The translations under genes were made by a program, and so were the position numbers. Shown one piece after another: positions 1-12,112 of a DNA stretch of 64,000 bases (position 1 is its first letter; every line of letters starts with the position of its first letter). This stretch comes from Lithospermum erythrorhizon (lineage: Eukaryota > Streptophyta > Magnoliopsida > Boraginales > Boraginaceae). The notes under the pieces were generated by a model. The model was not told where the DNA came from and did no database searches. It saw nothing but the letters and a program-made list of their open reading frames with translations. The stretch lies in contig JADFUC010000005.1 of NCBI GenBank assembly GCA_019722365.1, positions 62,001 to 126,000 of the forward strand. Reading direction: 5' to 3'.

Positions 1-210
1 GATGTTCAACAATAATTCCAGTTGACATGCAATAACTATTGAATGCTACAAATGTAAATTCACCAGTATTGTCGAGTATAACTTTCTTTATAGTATAATC
101 AAGAAATTGTGCTCTTAGTTTGATTATTTGAGCAAGAAATTTTGCAAATGTCATATCACGACTTGACAATAAACAAACATGCTAATTCATTTACTAGATG
201 CATCAATTAT
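1..210 (-). pseudogene. copia integrase catalytic core fragment
   Basis: From about 135 down to 1 the minus strand reads FAKFLAQIIKLRAQF, then DNTGEFTFVAFNSYCMSTGI and IVEH. This is the copia integrase core around the second catalytic Asp (LDNxGEF). At 185-210 the frame reads VIIDASSK, the block around the first conserved Asp. The piece continues directly from the 695-790 block once the 219-686 insertion is removed. The C-terminal part lies outside the window. Confidence 0.85.
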
Positions 211-218
211 CACATAAA

Positions 219-686
219 GCGGTTAACGACAATTTCTATCATACATATTTCACAACGTTCACCTTCGTCACGCATGCTTGTACCACTTTCACTCGGGTTT
301 ATTCCATCAAAAAAGCGAAGTTGCTTGATTTGGCAAATTCGACAGGGGTAAAATTACAAATACTCATTTTGAGATAATTTTTCCATTCTATTAAAATTTT
401 GGGACAAATATTTGATGAGGCTTACTAATTTGAATAAAATATTTGGATGCGATAAAATATTTTGCCCCAAAATTTATTAAGATTGAAAAATTAGCAATAA
501 ACGGTAGCTGGCTGACGCTTTATCTCTTATCGCTTTGTCCTAAAAGTCAAGCTTAACAACCATTTGGACGAATGGCCAAGTGGGACACTTTTGAAACATG
601 TGTGATCGAATGGATCATTTTAAAACATGCGTGGATCGAATGTAAGAACGCTTTTGAAACATGTACGATCGAACGTACATTAACCC
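219..686. mobile_element. Mutator-type foldback element (MULE-like MITE), copy 1
   Basis: About 468 bp inserted inside the copia integrase reading frame. The right arm (about 548-686) matches the right arm of the element at 18252-18708, with repeated words such as ACATGTGTGATCGAATG and CCAAGTGGGACACTTTT. The left arm (219-340) is a degraded reverse complement. The ends read GGGTTAA. Flanks TCACATAAA (210-218) and TACCATAAA (687-695) form a 9-bp target-site duplication with two mismatches; the right copy still matches the copia codons for FMV. A 9-bp duplication plus long terminal inverted repeats is the Mutator hallmark. No transposase is present. Confidence 0.75.
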
Positions 687-694
687 TACCATAA

Positions 695-1250
695 AATAAA
701 TAACGGTCCAGGACAAGGACGGATAGAATCACATATATCACCTTGAATTCTTTCAAGAAATACAGTGATTCCGTGCATGCCTAATTATTAGTTTTCAGAG
801 AAATAAGCTTTGGCTTACTTAAGTTCTCTGTGAATTAATTTAAACTTTTCAAAGGATGACCATATGCTTTTAATTATTTTTCTTATCATTTTGGAACCAG
901 GATGACCTAAAAGATCATGCCACAAACACACAGTTTTGGGATCCTTTTTTATTACCAAATTACATTCAATTTCATGAATATAAGTATAATGTAACCCAGA
1001 AGGTAATTTTGGTAGTTTCTCCAATATTTTCTTCTTTCCCAAAACAATAAGTAATATGTATATTTCTATATTACCTTCGCTTATCATTTCAAGATTATAC
1101 CCATGATGATATTATGTCATTAAAACTCAATAAGTTTCTTTTTGACTTTGAAGAATACAAAGCATCATTAATGATAAATTTTTTCCATTTGATAATATGA
1201 ATATGACATTTACCTATCCTTCAACTGCTAAGCGGAATACTATCCTTTAA
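695..1250 (-). pseudogene. copia protease end, GAG-pre-integrase and start of integrase (broken)
   Basis: The frame around 1130-1200 reads INDALYSSKSKRNLLSF, typical of the segment after the copia protease. The ORF at 815-1087 contains KKILEKLPKLPSGLHYT and LWHDLLGHPGSKMIRKI, the GAG-pre-integrase signature with its His (WH..LGHPG). At 700-790 the frame VFLERIQGDIC followed by GP is the start of the integrase core. Frames change between these blocks and there is at least one stop near 1220. The family normally has one continuous polyprotein, so this is a decayed copy. Confidence 0.85.
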
Positions 1251-3726
1251 GGTGTGGTGCTTAATAAGTGATTATACTATCTTTTTGATTTTTTGGGTTT
1301 TAAGATTGAATTACAAATTATATCTATCTAATTTCAGATTTATTAATTACCCCACACAAATGAGAATAATAAAACGACAAACAATTATAATGTAAATTGC
1401 GGCAAAACGAAAAACAACAATATAATCAAGATACAGTAAATAAAATGAGATAGCAAAGTGGTTAAATGACTCAAGAATTTTGCAATTTTAGCTTCCTGCT
1501 CTAAGTGCTCGATCATCGGCTTTCCAACCCGGGATTTCGTAACAATCACCACTAAGGACATGAGAAAACTCCGGAAGTTCGCATTAACGCAAGCAACTCC
1601 ACAAAATATACAATCTCTTCTAGCAACCCTATGCTAGAAACCCAAAGCCCCTTTTTAGATTTTGATCTCTTTAATCTCCCGATTACAGAAACCCAAGTCA
1701 CTATCCAGGATTTCAATGACTAATATAATAGTAAATGAATTTGAACAAACAAGCTATGAAATCTCTAAGCTATCAAGTTTTATGAGTGATTAAGAATGCC
1801 TTTTTTCTTTTGAAAAGTATGAAAATATTGCCTCAGAAATCGTGCAAAAGTTAGGTTAAAAAAGGTGGCTATGAGGCGGCTTTTATAGAGTTCGAAAAAT
1901 GCGTCAGAAAACCCTGGGTTCGGGACCTAGGTCGAAGAGCGAAGTCCTCCCACCATGTCCCGACCTCCTGCCTCAAGAGAGTCAAGGGACTTCGAAAAGC
2001 TAGACTACCCTTGGTCCCGACCTTAGTCCCGACCATGGGATTCTTTCGCTACGAAAAAATGTGTTTTAAATCTAACTTTGACCTTTAATTAAGTGTGAAT
2101 TTAACCCGTCATGCCACACAGTCATTAATTCAAGTTCTAATCAAGTTCAACACACATTGTTTTAAAAAAACGTTTTAAATATTCTATTCATATTAAAACT
2201 TGCATTCTTAATCGCTAACATAAAACAAGTTTAGTATAGAGATTTCTTACATAAGGCCTAATAAAAAAGACGAAGTCTTCAACTCTTCTTCAAGAACGGC
2301 CTCAATCCTTTGAACGTGCTTCTCTTTCTTTCTCTTGACAACTTGCTCTTTGGAATTGCTTTTGTTTTGGTTTTTCTTAGTCCTTGTCTCAGCCTGGCTC
2401 CTTTGTTTGAGGGACGTTAGTGCAAGCAAAGTGGGAACATTCCCACCGCTTTCCAACCTTCTTTCTTTTAAGCAAGCCATTTTCGACTATAAACTTTTTC
2501 TTGATTTCGCTTGGATAGTATTTAGGTAACTCATTAGCCGGGAGATGATCATTCTTCTCCTACTATTACCTTGCTGCGATGTTGATACTTCCTCATGAGT
2601 AGAGGATAAGCACCCCTCAATCGCGTAGTCCTCGTCTGTAAGGCTTATCTTTCTTTGAAGTGTAGGGTGTATCACATTGCACTTTTTATGATTTGATTTG
2701 TCTTGATTTGCTTGTGCTTTATGCTTTGGCTCTAGTGCTCATCACCCTTTTGTTTTGCTGTTGTTTTGTTTTTTTTGCCTTCCAGCTATGGTTAGTTCAT
2801 CCATAGGCCATCCGAGTCGATTCTCTAGCGATTGCATGAATGCTTGGGAATTTTTGCTTGTCGGGTGTATGGAAACTTCATTTTCGATTCTCGATGTTCA
2901 TGATATGAATTGCATGGATAGATAACAAGTGCAATTCTACTATCAAGTGTTATACTCGGGCATTCGTCATGCACTGTGGTACATGATTGGTGCGCCTGTA
3001 GGCTACTACCAGTCTTCGCTTTTGACTTTTATCTTACTCTTCATGTTCTCATGCTTCCTGATTTCTTTGATTTGTCTCAAGTATCATGACTTCCAACTTG
3101 ACCTACCCCTATATCCAAGGGTTTTAGTGGTGTTCCCTTACTGGGTCCGGAGTTACACCCAGGGCGCCCACCGGGCGTCAGTTCCATCTCGAGATCGCAA
3201 CTCTACCTCAAAGCTTTTCCCAATGCCTTAACTCGAGGGTTACGAAATGTGTAGGTCACAGAAATGTCGACGAACTAATCAATCTCGCTCAAGGACTTTA
3301 AAAACACGATTCGAAATGGTTAGCCTGGCCTCAAGCACTGTAGGTTGTACATCCCTATGGCTCTTCGAAGCTCGCTGATGTCATGATACTGCCTCGACCA
3401 GCCTTTGGGAGGCTCGCGATCAAGATGTCCTTGTCCTGCTTGAGGTGTATTGCATGCTGATATATTCCCCCGAATCGGCCTTAGCAAATTAAGATAGGAA
3501 TAACCATGTCCAACTTTAGAGGCTTCTTTGGACATGACGAGATATGTTCTCGACTGCCTAGCGCCTAGTAGTCGAATAACCATTTTTGGCTTGGGAGGCT
3601 TGGCTGGACATAGCTGATATTCCCGATCGCCTTAGTAGCTCGTAAGTCGAATGGTCTCCATCCATATAGATATTTGCGATATCACCTGGTTAACACCTCG
3701 CAACCTACTACGTTGCTTCATCATCA
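1251..3726. other. unidentified, probably transposon-derived intergenic sequence
   Basis: No convincing gene. Short open frames at 2247-2480 (-), 2487-2675 (-), 2929-3231 (+) and 3320-3583 (-) have no motif I recognise and no splice or promoter context. From about 1900 onwards the sequence is more GC-rich than typical intergenic DNA here, with repeated CCCGACC and TCGA words around 1920-2040. It is the left flank of the copia insertion that starts at 3732, so it once joined directly to 12118 onwards. Both flanks are similar in base composition. Confidence 0.4.
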
Positions 3727-3731
3727 CTTAC

Positions 3732-4321
3732 CGATGAAAAAAAAAAAAAAACAAGATGGATATATAAGTATAAATAGAAATTCATAGATCCGTGGATCTT
3801 AAAGTGCTTACTACATTACTCAAAAAATACACATAATAATTACAATACGTGAATGGCCGTAGCACTTAACGCAAATGGAAGAAATTCCACCAAAATCCAT
3901 ACACGCTGACTTCCCTTCGCCTCTTTGTCAATAACTATTTAATTGATTCTATTTGTTCAATCGATATTCTACATAAAATGTAGAACTCCCTTGTAATTGA
4001 GAAACACATTTCTCAATTATACGGTTTCTAATTTCATACATGAAATATAACTCAACGCCATCAGACAGCGAATCTTCTAGGCTCGGGGATATCAAGAAGT
4101 CAGATAATAATAATAATTGACCAATTACTATTATAACGGCTAATGAAAAGATCTAGCAACGCTCATAACCCCTTAGAATATCATGAGAACCTACACTAGT
4201 AATATACAATTACTGTTGAACACTAAGTTATGATAATCACATTTAACCCAATCGTAAATGAATTGATACACACTTTTTACAGTGGCATAATAAATGGGAT
4301 CAATTTCATCGATTTCCAACA
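3732..4321 (-). repeat. 3' LTR of the copia element, internally deleted
   Basis: A 590-bp match to the 5' LTR over both ends, but missing the central block equivalent to about 11313-11700. It starts TGTTGGAAATC at 4321 on the element strand, and its other end, next to the flanking DNA, is CGATGAAA plus a 15-A run. The deletion joins CCTCTTTGT directly to CAATAACTATTTAATTG. It sits next to the polypurine tract on one side and the CTTAC flank on the other. Confidence 0.9.
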
Positions 4322-4333
4322 CCCCACTTGCCC
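4322..4333 (-). other. polypurine tract
   Basis: On the element strand GGGCAAGTGGGG lies directly before the 3' LTR start TGTTGG. Plant copia elements commonly carry a CAAGTGGGAG-type tract at this place, where plus-strand DNA synthesis is primed. Confidence 0.75.
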
Positions 4334-5089
4334 TTGACGACATTATCTTACACCCTTTATCACGCCGATCTCTCTAGTCGAGGCTAAATTATAAGAAGCT
4401 GTCATGAAACACCCACAACTTTCTTTTACTCAGCATTTAACCGAATAAGCATTTATGGCGCCCCATAAAACCAATCAAGATCAACTTTTAAGTGGTAGGC
4501 CCTCGAGATCTTCCTTTGTATGGTCAAGGACGGACAAATCCCTCCCAATATATCAACATCTATCGCTACATTCACCAGACCCAACATATACGTTATAATC
4601 CCCGCTATGCACGTTGTCATAGCCTAAGCAATGCAGTCAGATAAATTAATGTATAATACATATCGCAGTTCAAGAATCGATTTGAATCTAGTACTCCTAA
4701 ACAATGTCATAGGACACGTATATGTTATTGTCTTCTCTATGAATTGCTGTCATGCCTCTCACACTGACCGGCAAATTTCACGGTATCGATCTAGTTCATG
4801 CTAACGTGATCAATCTCGATCACTAATCAAAACACCATGCTAGCTTCATACGACGCTTGTCGCCTAACTATCGAATCGCATTCAAGGCCTTTGGCTGGTC
4901 CTATGTTTCTAGGCTCGAAGAGGTGTAATTAACAGCTTCATGTTACCTCTGTAAAATATAGACCAACCTAGGGATTTAACCTTTCACTCATCGAGGATAC
5001 ATCACATGCATGTTATATGTAAATTTAAACATATAGACATAGCAAAATCAAATATATTAAAATATGTTAAGCAATAATATTCAAATATT

Positions 5090-5759
5090 TGTTTACATAA
5101 CACAGATACATACCGATTCCCCACTTATTCCTAACACCACCGCGACATCTGCTTCAAGACCTATGTTCGCCGCAGAGATGCTCATCAATGCTTTTGCCCC
5201 GACTTCAGTGGTTTACTGGTGGGTCGGCCGATTGGCTCGCTTACTTCTTTACATACTTTTATCACCTCTATCGCTATTGGTCTCTAATCGTGATACTAAG
5301 TACATGCTCGATTTGCGACAAGTTCGCTCCAGTTTCGAGCTATCGCTCTACAAGATTGCCACACAAAGAAACTCCACCGTCCCTCAACGCTAGTACTACA
5401 CCAAGTTCGTCACGAATTTCTTTATCCAACATGCTTCTTTACGCTTCGCATTAATCGATGTACTAGATTCTTTGGTGGTAGAATCGGCAATGTGACTTGC
5501 TTGGAACTCCTCCAGTTACCGCTTCCAATCGCTGGTGACAAAATACATACCCGCATCGGGAACGATAGTCGCCTCTGCCGCTTTGAAAATCGGGCGCTTG
5601 TACCCTATCACTGCTAACTCTTCATCTCCACCATATACCAAGAAAGCATCTTTAGTTCTTCTCAGATACTTCAAGATGCACCCCACCGCACTCCAGTGGC
5701 TTTCACCTGGATTAGTTTGGTATCTACTGGTTACACTTAGTGCATAAGACACATCAAAG
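5090..5759 (-). pseudogene. copia RT C-terminus and RNase H (broken)
   Basis: The ORF 5516-5752 begins MSYALSVTSRYQTNPGESHW and continues with ILKYLRRTKDAFLVYGGDEE, the conserved connection between copia RT and RNase H. Further on, in another frame, come ADSTTKESS, then KEACWIKKFVTNL (about 5390-5480), the RNase H part. A stop and at least two shifts interrupt it. From 4334 to 5090 I see only the non-coding tail before the polypurine tract. Confidence 0.88.
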
Positions 5760-6720
5760 TCTAGTTCACAAATACGGCATGCTACGACGTGGATCCTATA
5801 GTCGGAGCCAGTAGTGTATGTCTTTCATTCTCGTTTCATCTCAAGACTAGTAGCTGGACACTATGCTCGGGGAAGCTGAACTCCATGTCTCATGGGGGGA
5901 GATTACCCTTCTTGGAATTACTCATGCTGGTCTTGCGCATTCTATTCACAAAGATCCCACACAAAGTCCAATCAGCCTCCCGGATCGATCTCGGTGGATC
6001 TTTATTCCAAGTATATATCGTAAGCCGCCTAAGTCTCATTGAGAAACATTTGCAGCCAATTCGACCGAAGCTTAGTAACTCTACGTGCTAAGTTTTCAAT
6101 GATAAGTATGTCATCGACATACGTGACTACGAATGATACATAACTCCCACTTTACCTTCAGATACACAAGATTCTTCTTTCGCTTCGATTTAAAACCAAA
6201 CTCTTGATTGATTCATCAAAACGAGATTCCAATCGCTGGATGCCCGCTAAGACCATAAATGGACTTTTGCAACTTTCATACCTTCTTAGGTCCCTTAGAC
6301 ATGTAAAGCCTCGGAGGTTGTACCATGTACACATCTTCCTCTAAATTTCATTCAGAAAACAGCTTTTTACATCCATTTGCTATATTTCTTATAGTCATGA
6401 AATGCAAAGAATGGCTAAGATTATCCGGGATGGATTTAAGCATAGCCACCGGGCGAGTAAGTTTCTGTCACGGTCCACTCCTCAACTTGTTTCAAAACCT
6501 TTCGCTACAAGTCTAGCCAAAAACATCAACGCTCGTCTTTATCATGTTTCTTCTAAATACCCATTTACATTCAATAGGGCGAACTCTATTTGGTACCTCC
6601 AACAAGGACCAAACCTCGCTTTTGGTACATAGAATCCATCTCGACACATTATTTTGCCATTTGTCGCCATCCTTGTTATTCATTGCTTCTTTGTAAAGCA
6701 AGCTGGCTCATACTTTCAAC
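5760..6720 (-). pseudogene. copia reverse transcriptase (broken)
   Basis: The ORF 6513-6701 starts the domain: YKEAMNNKDGDKW and PIECKWVFRRN are the standard opening of plant copia RT. At 6098-6131 the minus strand reads TYVDDILII, the intact catalytic YVDD motif. The stretch between them needs frame changes. In an active element this enzyme copies genomic RNA into DNA. Confidence 0.9.
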
Positions 6721-6949
6721 GATTTAAAGCTTCACTCATACCAACAAGTCAAGTTCGTGGCGATCCCTGCTGATCTCCTATGATTGCTCCTTCCACGCTG
6801 TGATCAGCACTGGGTGTTCCTATGAAAGAAGGTACCACTCCTGCGGCGCTGGCCGACGCCTCTCTCGCATTGGGATGACGGACATTGACTTCATCGCTGA
6901 AGCTTCATCAGATTTAACACCATTACTTCTAGTCCTTCGACAAATATTC

Positions 6950-7780
6950 TTTCAAGGAATACTGCTCTAGCAACGAAGATTTATTCAAGCCAGTAAGTAG
7001 TAACCAACCCGTTTCCCTTGGGTATCCTATGAAATAAGAGGCTTATCGATTTTGGGCGCAAGTTTATCTTTTGCTAATCTCTTAACGTAAGCTTCACGCC
7101 CCCAAATTCGAGAAAAACCCAACTTGGAAATCTTCCCAAACCACGCTCACGGGGAGTTTTATCTCACGACTGCTGGACATCTATTTAAGGTAAGCCGCTT
7201 AGAAGCCGCATATCCCCGTAAATTAACCGGTAGATCGATAGGCTCATCATGCATCGAACCATGTCAAGAAGGGTTCATTTCTCCTTTGGACACCCATATT
7301 ATGTCGGGCGTTCTCCTCAGCTGGAGTGAGTTGTGAAACAATACCACCCTCTAAGACGAAGTATCAACTTTGACTCAAATATTCTCCACCTCTATCAGAC
7401 CGGAGAATCTTTATTGTCTTGTTCAATTGGTTTTGTACTTCATTTTGGAATTCCTTGAATTTCTCAAAGGACTCGTGTTTGTGTCTCATCAGATACACAA
7501 AACCGTATCTACTGTAATCATCAGTAAATGTAATTAACTAAGAGTAACTCCTTCAGACAGAGTTCATTTATCAAAGCGAGTGATCCCCAATAAATCACTT
7601 GCCCTTTCATTTAAGCCAGTGAAAGGCATTTTGGTCATTTTGCCCAAAAGGCAAGACTCACACTTATCGTATGATTCATAATCGAAACCTTCAAGTATTC
7701 CGCCTTTAATGAGTTTTTTGATTCGGTTCTCTACACGCGAATTTGGGTCCGCAACGCCATAGGTATGTTTGGTTTAAGTC
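6950..7780 (-). pseudogene. copia integrase (broken)
   Basis: Clear minus-strand blocks, in order: RIKKLIKGGILEGFDYE, then CESCLLGKMTKMPFTGLNER (about 7600-7670, end of GAG-pre-integrase with its CxxC), FTDDYSRYGFVYLMRH (about 7480-7535, first catalytic Asp), KFKEFQNEVQNQL, and RSDRGGEYLS (about 7371-7404, second catalytic Asp). Near 7250-7290 the frame TLLDMVRCMMS follows the third acidic block, with a stop where Arg is expected. Several frames are used, so it is inactive. Confidence 0.9.
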
Positions 7781-7879
7781 GTTAGGGCTTATTCCATTTG
7801 TTTATGTTATGACTCATTAATCATGTCTAAAACGTATAGACCATTTTCAAGAGGCGGTACCAAACACCTATCCCACTCT

Positions 7880-8209
7880 CGGTGATCCTAAATTATCGGG
7901 ATCTATCAAAATGAAAACCATCATTATTCAAAACATAAATCGAATAATATTCCCGCAGAAATTGCGTGTACATAGTAACCCGGGTGATAAGTTCAAAACA
8001 AAGTCTTACGCCAAGGGTTCTAAACCAACGGATCCTACTACAAGTGGTCGCAACCTTCACCCCATTTCCCACACGCATCCATTTCCCCTTTGAAGTCTTT
8101 CATTTGACTCTAGTTCCTACATATTACGACAACATGAGAACCACAACCGGTGCCCTGCACCCACGAAGTAGAATTAGAAGTTGTACAAAACTTCAATAAC
8201 GCATATACA
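7880..8209 (-). pseudogene. copia aspartic protease (broken)
   Basis: Minus-strand frames contain WVQGTGCGSHV, corresponding to the copia protease block WVLDTGCGSH but with the active-site Asp changed to Gln-Gly in this copy. MRVGNGVKVATT follows in the ORF 7893-8078, then YVLNNDGFHF, which fits the segment between protease and integrase. The loss of the DTG Asp and the shifted frames both argue against activity. Confidence 0.75.
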
Positions 8210-9030
8210 TGTAGGCCGAGCCGTCGTGGCACTATTTCTTCCTATCATCTCGTGAACTTCCCCGCAGTCGACTTCCAACCGACCTAGGTTTCAAGTAATA
8301 ATGACACTTGTCATCCATCCTAGCTCCTCCATTTCCAAAGAACCTTGGATTAGTAGAACCCTTGGCCTCACGGTAAACTTCTTTCTTCTTCTTCTTAAAC
8401 TTTTGGACCAACGTAAAATAGAAAGAGAAGTTTTAGTCTTACCCAAAAGCTCCGCCTCAAAGATTCTGTGGTCATCTTATGCCTGCTTTTAGATATAACT
8501 CAAACTTGCGCATATTGAAAGCTTCATGACAACCGAGAGAATTTGTCTCAAGAGATTTCAACATTTGCATCCACACCAGCTTCTTTATATTAATCGGTGC
8601 CTGTATGCTGAGTCGATCGACCAAGCCAATCATTTTAATGATACGAGGGTCATGTCGGGTCCGTTTCCCTTTACCTTTGTCATTCACGGGAAAGACGTAC
8701 AAGGTCATATCTCTCGCTTAGCTTCCTTTCGAATAATTCTCAAGTTGCCTAGATATGTCATATGTCGCTACCTTGTCATATCAATTGGAACGGCGTTCCA
8801 TATCGGGCAAAAAGCTACGCAGACATCGACATCTACAACATCGCACTGCTTTTTGTGGGATCCCTTTTCCGATGGTGAGGCACTCCAATACAAGTTTCGC
8901 AGAACCTTATTGTTCAACACGTATTCAGCCCCCTTCGCTTGGAGAATGATTCTCACTTTTCGAGACCACTCAAACTTCTCGAAGAGTTCAAATTTGCACT
9001 TTTCAAGTGCCGAGCTTAGTTCTTAGGAGT
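8210..9030 (-). pseudogene. copia gag (broken)
   Basis: The minus strand at about 8945-8990 reads FEKFEWSRKVRIIL and continues in the ORF 8768-8956 as LQAKGAEYVLNNKVL, SPSEKGSHKKQ and a DVVDVDV segment. This is the N-terminal order of plant copia gag. The ORF at 8472-8708 continues with gag-like but degraded sequence. Near 8230-8310 the pieces KCHYY and GWKS/GKF in two frames look like the remains of a CCHC zinc knuckle. At least three frameshifts are needed. Capsid protein would be the original product. Confidence 0.8.
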
Positions 9031-11090
9031 AGCACATGCAGAGCTATATTAATTCTATGTTAATAAGTAAAGAAAATAAATGCACGAGTAAACTGCCATA
9101 CTAAACACTTATTTCTAAATTGTAAAGTAAATACTAATATCAAATCTTCACCTAAATATATTAGTAGGTCACATCCATTATACTTAAATTCAAAACGGCA
9201 ACACCTTGAAGTACATTTTGAATCCAAAGATAATAGTAGGTTGTCAACCGCTATGTAAACTACATAACTCTTGTTTCACTCAACATCTCTTACAAGACGC
9301 TACCCAACATTTGTATTCTAAAACCGTTAAGATACCAATTAAACCAAAGTGTTACTTGATTGATCATCAAAAAGCCCACAACGTTAGTGAAAATCACTAA
9401 CATGATTCATTGTCATATCAAATGCAACATTGTAACACCAAATTTCATCACTACAGGCCCAATCGATTTAATCATCAATAACTTAACATAGTCTCACACT
9501 TTGCTTAAATTTCTTAATCATGTAGATTATTATTACTTTGTTTTCATTTCTTACTCACGATACCAACACATAATCAAGAATACATGCAACATGAAAAATA
9601 AAACAATGCACATTCAAGAGATATACGATATACTTCAACCTATTACAAGTATTTATCAAATACTAAATATGCGCCCTACTTTTTGTATCCGTACTGATCC
9701 AACCGAGTCCACTGGGTACCACTTCACCGTGAAATGATCTTTCAATATATTCACTTGTTATAATATTTATATACTAACCCATCTTAGACAACTTGTAAGT
9801 CATGGTAAACAATAACAAATAAATACAGCAAAATACGACTCATGTCATTTACAACATCACAGCTCAGTAATCGAAAAATAAATAAACGCCATATCTATAT
9901 ATTCTCCATTCCAATCACCATTACAAAATATAGGTACTTTATTAAATCATATAAATAAACTTAATAAGTATTTTAAATGGAATCGAAAACGATACCAGAA
10001 TTATCAAATTAATTAATCCATGTAATTACACATATTAAATGGTCATGAACTCACTATCATACACATGTCAATTAATAATTATTACCAATAATTATTACAC
10101 CATATACATATTGTAGAAAATATTTATCACAAATATATTCTAAAATATATTCAGAGCGTAATTGTTACCATAATTGTTATATTACTTTAAATTAATTTAA
10201 AAAGATATAATATAAAGAAATTACCAATTGTCATCACATAGTTAATTACAATCAATTAGGTGGATTAAATGACAAATAATCAATAAAAACTCCAAATATA
10301 ATCCAGTCCCATAATTTTGTGGAAACCGAAATAAGGAATAAATTCGAATTGTGGTTTTCAAAATTAGGGACACACGTCATGATACCGGACGACTGACCTA
10401 ATACGGCCGCATCGCAGTAGTTCGCCGTCCGATCAGTTATTTTGGCAATACCAAAATGCCCCGATCCGACACCGGACGCGCCCGCAGGTCGCCGGAGTCG
10501 GTCGGCCGACGGCGGTAATATTTCCATATTTAACTCGGGTTTTCGATTTAATTTTAATTCATTTTGTAAAATATTTTTGAGGCATAAATTTTTCTCAAAA
10601 TTTATGACATTCTAATACATTAAACTTCATAATTTTCTTTGAACAATTTCACCGGTCGCTCATTAAAAGAAATTTTCGTATTTAATTATTAATTAAAACA
10701 GCTCGTAAATGTCAAAATTGTTTTGAGGTACTTATAAAATTTATAAAAATATGAAAATTAAATGGAGACTTCTACGTGCTATCTGGGTTCCAGAAAATTA
10801 GATTGTAATTTTACAATTTTTACATACCCCAAACACGCTTTTACAAAAACTCAAGCTTAAACAAAACCAATTAAATCGTCCTTTTAATTTATGAAACAAA
10901 ATCCATGTTAACAAAATATGATAATACATCATCATAAACTTGTAACACATGTGTAAATCAATAATCAAGAACATGGTGATTTATTCTCATCATATATTTA
11001 TCAATTAAATATATGAACAAGAATTAATCAAATAAAAATTGATAAAAACAAAACAAGCATAAAATAAACAATGTAAAGCAACTTTAATTT
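9031..11090 (-). other. untranslated leader between primer-binding site and gag
   Basis: About 2 kb of AT-rich sequence with one GC-rich island at about 10380-10520. I see no coding match. The open frame at 10252-10527 (-) covers the island but resembles no known domain. The plus-strand copia copy at 33254 has the same layout, with a comparable GC island 600-800 bp downstream of its LTR, so the island may be a family feature such as packaging or leader structure. That function is inference. Confidence 0.6.
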
Positions 11091-11103
11091 GGCTCTGATG
11101 CCA
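11091..11103 (-). other. primer-binding site (initiator Met-tRNA type)
   Basis: On the minus strand TGGCATCAGAGCC lies one base downstream of the 5' LTR. It matches the usual plant TGGTATCAGAGCC, complementary to the 3' end of initiator methionine tRNA, with one change. It fixes the strand and the LTR boundary of the element. Confidence 0.9.
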
Positions 11104-11104
11104 C

Positions 11105-12112
11105 TGATGGAAAACTCTATGGATATATGAGTATAAATACAAATCCATAGATCCAGGGATCTTAAAGTGCTTACTACATTATTAAAAATTACACATAATT
11201 ACAATATGTAATGACAGAGTACTTACAATGCAGCGGAGTAAATTCCACCAAAACTATTATTATCGCCTAAATTCACAACGGAATTTGACTTCCTTCACTT
11301 CTTTGTTGTAATATCAATCGTATGATACCCTAGTTGATCCACACCGTGAGAGAGGTCAATCAAGAACTCCGATTTCATGCTAGTAAACAAGGTTGAACAA
11401 AATTAAAACCCCAAGAAAATTCGGAGAAATGGGCTAAAGTGGGGGGGGCGGCTATTAGGGTTTCTTTGATGAAAATTATTATTATTCTTATTGCCATGAA
11501 AACCCTAAAGCTTACTCATAGGGGCTAGGTTAAAAACAAACTCGATAAGCAACCCGTTAAGTATTAGTTAACTGCTAACTCTATTAGTCCGTTAAGACAC
11601 TAATGAGTTGCTAATGAGTTGAACTATTTAATTAGCTTAATTAAATAGTAATGAGTCAATATCAATAATCTTTCAAGTTATTGATAAATACTAAATTTAC
11701 TCGAACCAATTAAATAACTATTTAATTGATTCTATTTGTTCAATCGATATTCTACATAAAATGTAGAACCTCAGACCGAGAAATACATTTCTCAATTATA
11801 CAGTTCCTTTCTTTAATTTCATACATGAAATATAACTCAATCACTATATGTGTGTGACCTCTAGGCTCGTATAATAGTAAGTTGTATAATAATAATACTG
11901 ACCAATTACTATTATTATAACGATTAACGAAAGTAAAGATCTGTAATCGCTCATAACCCCTTAAAATATCACGAGACCCCACACTAAAAATATAAATTAC
12001 TGTTGAACAATAAGTTCGATAATCACATTTAACCCAATTGGTAAAATGAATTGGATACACAATTGTCGTAACGAGTATAATAAATGAATCAATTCTCATT
12101 GATTTCCCAACA
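11105..12112 (-). repeat. 5' LTR of the copia element
   Basis: A 1008-bp LTR. On the element strand it starts TGTTGGGAAATCAATGAG at 12112 and ends at 11105, one base before the primer-binding site. It shares long collinear blocks with 3732-4321: the segment around ATTCTACATAAAATGTAGAA, the run around CGCTCATAACCCCTTA, and the end block GGATCTTAAAGTGCTTAC. The open frame at 11752-12099 lies wholly inside the LTR and is not a gene. Confidence 0.92.

Larger units (their letters stand above)
1..1250 (-). mobile_element. Ty1-copia retrotransposon remnant, truncated at left window edge
   Basis: Minus-strand translation gives pieces of a copia polyprotein in the expected order from high to low coordinates: end of protease, GAG-pre-integrase, then integrase, running off the left edge. 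The integrase is interrupted by a foldback element at 219-686. Several frameshifts and in-frame stops make it non-functional. It belongs to a different copia family from the element at 3732-12112: the protease and GAG-pre-integrase words (KSKRNLLSF, LERIQGDIC) are not those of that element. No LTR for it is visible in the window. Confidence 0.85.
3732..12112 (-). mobile_element. full-length but decayed Ty1-copia LTR retrotransposon
   Basis: An 8.4-kb element in minus orientation. It has two related LTRs (11105-12112 upstream, 3732-4321 downstream) that both begin TGTTGG on the element strand, a primer-binding site, a polypurine tract, and gag-protease-integrase-RT-RNase H in standard copia order. 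CTTAC (3727-3731) and TTTAC (12113-12117) are a 5-bp target duplication with one mismatch. The pol frames are shifted many times and contain stops, so the copy is inactive. The downstream LTR lacks about 410 bp present in the upstream one. Confidence 0.93.

Noticed and set aside
8526..9026. Longest open frame in the window, 166 codons (+)
   Set aside because: It is antisense to the copia gag, which is clearly recognisable on the minus strand.
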